Shown here one piece after another: positions 63,901 to 64,000 of a stretch of DNA of 64,000 nt (the first letter of the stretch is position 1; each line of letters starts with the position of its first letter). The stretch is from Tubiluchus corallicola (lineage: Eukaryota > Priapulida > Priapulimorpha > Priapulimorphida > Tubiluchidae), in assembly GCA_030141605.1 (NCBI GenBank), contig JAQGDQ010002368.1:64001-128000 (forward strand), read 5' to 3'. The notes beneath the pieces were generated by a model. That model saw nothing but the letters and a program-made list of their open reading frames with translations, searched no databases and was not told the DNA's origin. Both the position numbers and the translations under genes were made by a program.

Positions 63901-64000
63901 ACACTTTGTGAAAAACTATGTTCCGAAAATGACTTTCACACAAAAAAAATCATCACTGCCAATATCTTATGTCATGAAACTCACTATTTTACAGGCATAA
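42947..64000 (+). CDS. CACNA1D-like: L-type voltage-gated calcium channel alpha-1 subunit, 5' part
   Basis: Exons: 42947-42962, 46211-46577, 52815-52920, 54117-54256, 57970-58076, 58877-59029, 60100-60299, 61658-61761, 62355-62470, 63011-63295, then a partial exon from 63995. Phases agree throughout; about 533 codons lie in the window. The N terminus is Gly/Ser-rich, then [20 protein letters not shown]. Domain I follows: S1 from about 129 ([20 protein letters not shown]), S2 and S3 (about 164-218), S4 with spaced Arg/Lys ([17 protein letters not shown]), S5, and the pore loop [16 protein letters not shown] with selectivity Glu355. S6 (about 370-397) leads into [10 protein letters not shown] and the beta-subunit-binding AID (about 420-437, [15 protein letters not shown]). 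The last full exon enters domain II S1 ([20 protein letters not shown]). The AID and S6 text fit Cav1, not Cav2 or Cav3. It would be a plasma-membrane channel. Confidence 0.95.
42963..46210 (+). other. Calcium channel intron 1
   Basis: The intron begins GTAAGTCTT and ends TGTTTTTCAG. It contains the hAT-type MITE at 44204-44641 and no other feature I can support. ORFs on both strands around 44.1-44.3 kb are readings of the MITE's G/C-rich ends. Confidence 0.6.
44204..44641. mobile_element. hAT-type MITE with 8-bp target duplication
   Basis: The left end reads CGGGGGCGGAACTAG. The right end, reversed, reads CAGGGGCAGAACTAG. Both outer flanks carry the identical octamer ATCATAGC (44196-44203 and 44642-44649), the expected 8-base target duplication of hAT elements. 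C/G homopolymer-rich sub-terminal segments follow each end. The element is 438 bases with no transposase, so it is non-autonomous. Confidence 0.85.
49451..50078 (+). repeat. Interspersed repeat, copy A (about 0.6 kb)
   Basis: It is similar over its length to 57101-57682 in the same orientation, for example CGGACCCAATCTTAAACTGT near the start, GTTAGTTTGTGACGAACTAC in the middle and TTTAATTATCAGAAACRCTT near the end. It has no coding capacity; the 65-codon ORF at 49442 is not conserved in the other copy. The ends are approximate and no terminal repeat is obvious. Confidence 0.8.
51260..51516 (+). repeat. 129-bp tandem duplication
   Basis: Two adjacent copies start near 51260 and 51389, each containing TCTGTAACAGCGAGATGGTT and TGAAAACAAGTTCAGAAATC. 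They differ at a handful of positions, so the duplication is fairly recent. It lies in calcium channel intron 2. Confidence 0.85.
53816..54045 (+). repeat. TCA/ATC-rich low-complexity stretch
   Basis: Imperfect TCATCA runs and related triplets recur over about 230 bases, ending 70 bases before channel exon 4. Confidence 0.6.
54671..55100 (+). repeat. Degenerate tandem repeat with TTTTCAAGATGGCTGCC motif
   Basis: Three diverged units, starting near 54671, 54857 and 55005, each begin with a form of ATTTTCAAGATGGCTGCCAA. Each later contains a form of GGCCAYAY.TTA and, in two, CATATGATGATTTT. Units are roughly 150-190 bases and well diverged. Confidence 0.55.
57101..57682 (+). repeat. Interspersed repeat, copy B (about 0.6 kb)
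   Basis: It is the second direct copy of the repeat at 49451-50078, with small insertions and deletions. A third, shorter and more diverged piece is visible near 60985-61075 (TTTTCGCAAACATATGCAA). All copies lie in introns of the calcium channel gene. Confidence 0.8.
59030..60099 (+). other. Calcium channel intron 6
   Basis: AT-rich intron with no exon or clear repeat. A short inverted pair, CGGCGTC and GACGCCG, flanks a GC-richer patch near 59812-59848. Confidence 0.5.
60300..61657 (+). other. Calcium channel intron 7
   Basis: The intron contains the diverged fragment of the 0.6-kb repeat near 60985-61075 and a (TA)n near 60872-60889. I looked for a duplicated S6 exon, as used in vertebrate mutually exclusive splicing, and saw none. 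Confidence 0.5.
62355..62470 (+). other. CACNA1D-like: Calcium channel exon 9: alpha interaction domain
   Basis: This exon encodes the I-II loop helix that binds the auxiliary beta subunit. The known consensus QQxExxLxGYxxWIxxxE is met at the key Leu, Gly, Tyr, Trp and Ile positions ([12 protein letters not shown], the last Glu completed by the next exon). The first Gln is Lys (KQLEEDL). The exon starts after TATCCTAG and ends GCAG|GTACTA. Confidence 0.9.
62471..63010 (+). other. Calcium channel intron 9
   Basis: AT-rich intron, GTACTAACG to CCATTAAACAG. Nothing else is seen in it. Confidence 0.5.
63296..63994 (+). other. Calcium channel intron 10
   Basis: The intron starts GTGAGTCTC and ends CACTATTTTACAG at 63994. 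The six remaining bases (GCATAA) are read as the start of the next exon, in the phase left by exon 10. Confidence 0.55.

Overview
This window is animal (metazoan) nuclear DNA: AT-rich, GT-AG introns of a few hundred bases to about 6 kb, AATAAA polyadenylation signals, transposon relics, and genes with clear metazoan orthologues. I see no viral, bacterial or organellar segment. The phylum cannot be fixed from the sequence. The gene set (GMC oxidoreductase cluster, KLHL20/diablo, DMTF1, TMEM243, one L-type calcium channel) suggests an invertebrate.

Layout. (1) 1-2.7 kb: no gene; a tRNA-derived SINE relic. (2) 2.7-12 kb: three related intronless genes for FAD-dependent GMC oxidoreductases with an N-terminal hydrophobic anchor. 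The first is on the minus strand, divergent from the second; the second and third are in tandem on the plus strand. The third has a one-base frameshift in a T run. (3) 13.8-14.4 kb: a small two-exon gene for a 70-residue protein with an acylation-type N terminus (MGCACGK). (4) 16.7-18.5 kb: KLHL20/diablo, a CUL3 adaptor, with an uninterrupted coding region. (5) 18.5-24.4 kb: mostly non-coding, with a pogo/Tigger-like MITE, an 83-codon ORF and a polypyrimidine tract. (6) 24.48-26.14 kb: a four-exon TMEM243 gene, assembled by hand from exons too short to stand out as ORFs. (7) 28.8-38.97 kb, minus strand: DMTF1 (cyclin-D-binding Myb-like factor), 16 coding exons, 734 codons as modelled. (8) 42.95 kb to the end: the 5' part of an L-type voltage-gated calcium channel alpha-1 gene (first codon through domain II S1), ten complete coding exons and the first bases of an eleventh.

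TMEM243 and DMTF1 lie tail to tail, as they do in human 7q21, so this looks like an ancient gene pair. DMTF1 and the calcium channel lie head to head about 4 kb apart. The genes are otherwise functionally unrelated: extracellular or membrane redox enzymes, ubiquitin-ligase adaptor, transcription factor, small membrane protein, ion channel.

The points most worth a second look are: the TMEM243 exon 3 acceptor, which sits at the end of six 29-bp tandem units that each carry an acceptor-like TTTCAG; the conserved DMTF1-TMEM243 pair; different residues (Gln, Gln, His) at one position of the GMC catalytic pair; the frameshifted third GMC gene; a 16-nt initiator coding exon of the calcium channel with a CTCF-like site upstream; and three MITEs with recognisable ends. 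All gene models were read by eye from splice signals, phase and homology known to me; no alignment or search was run.
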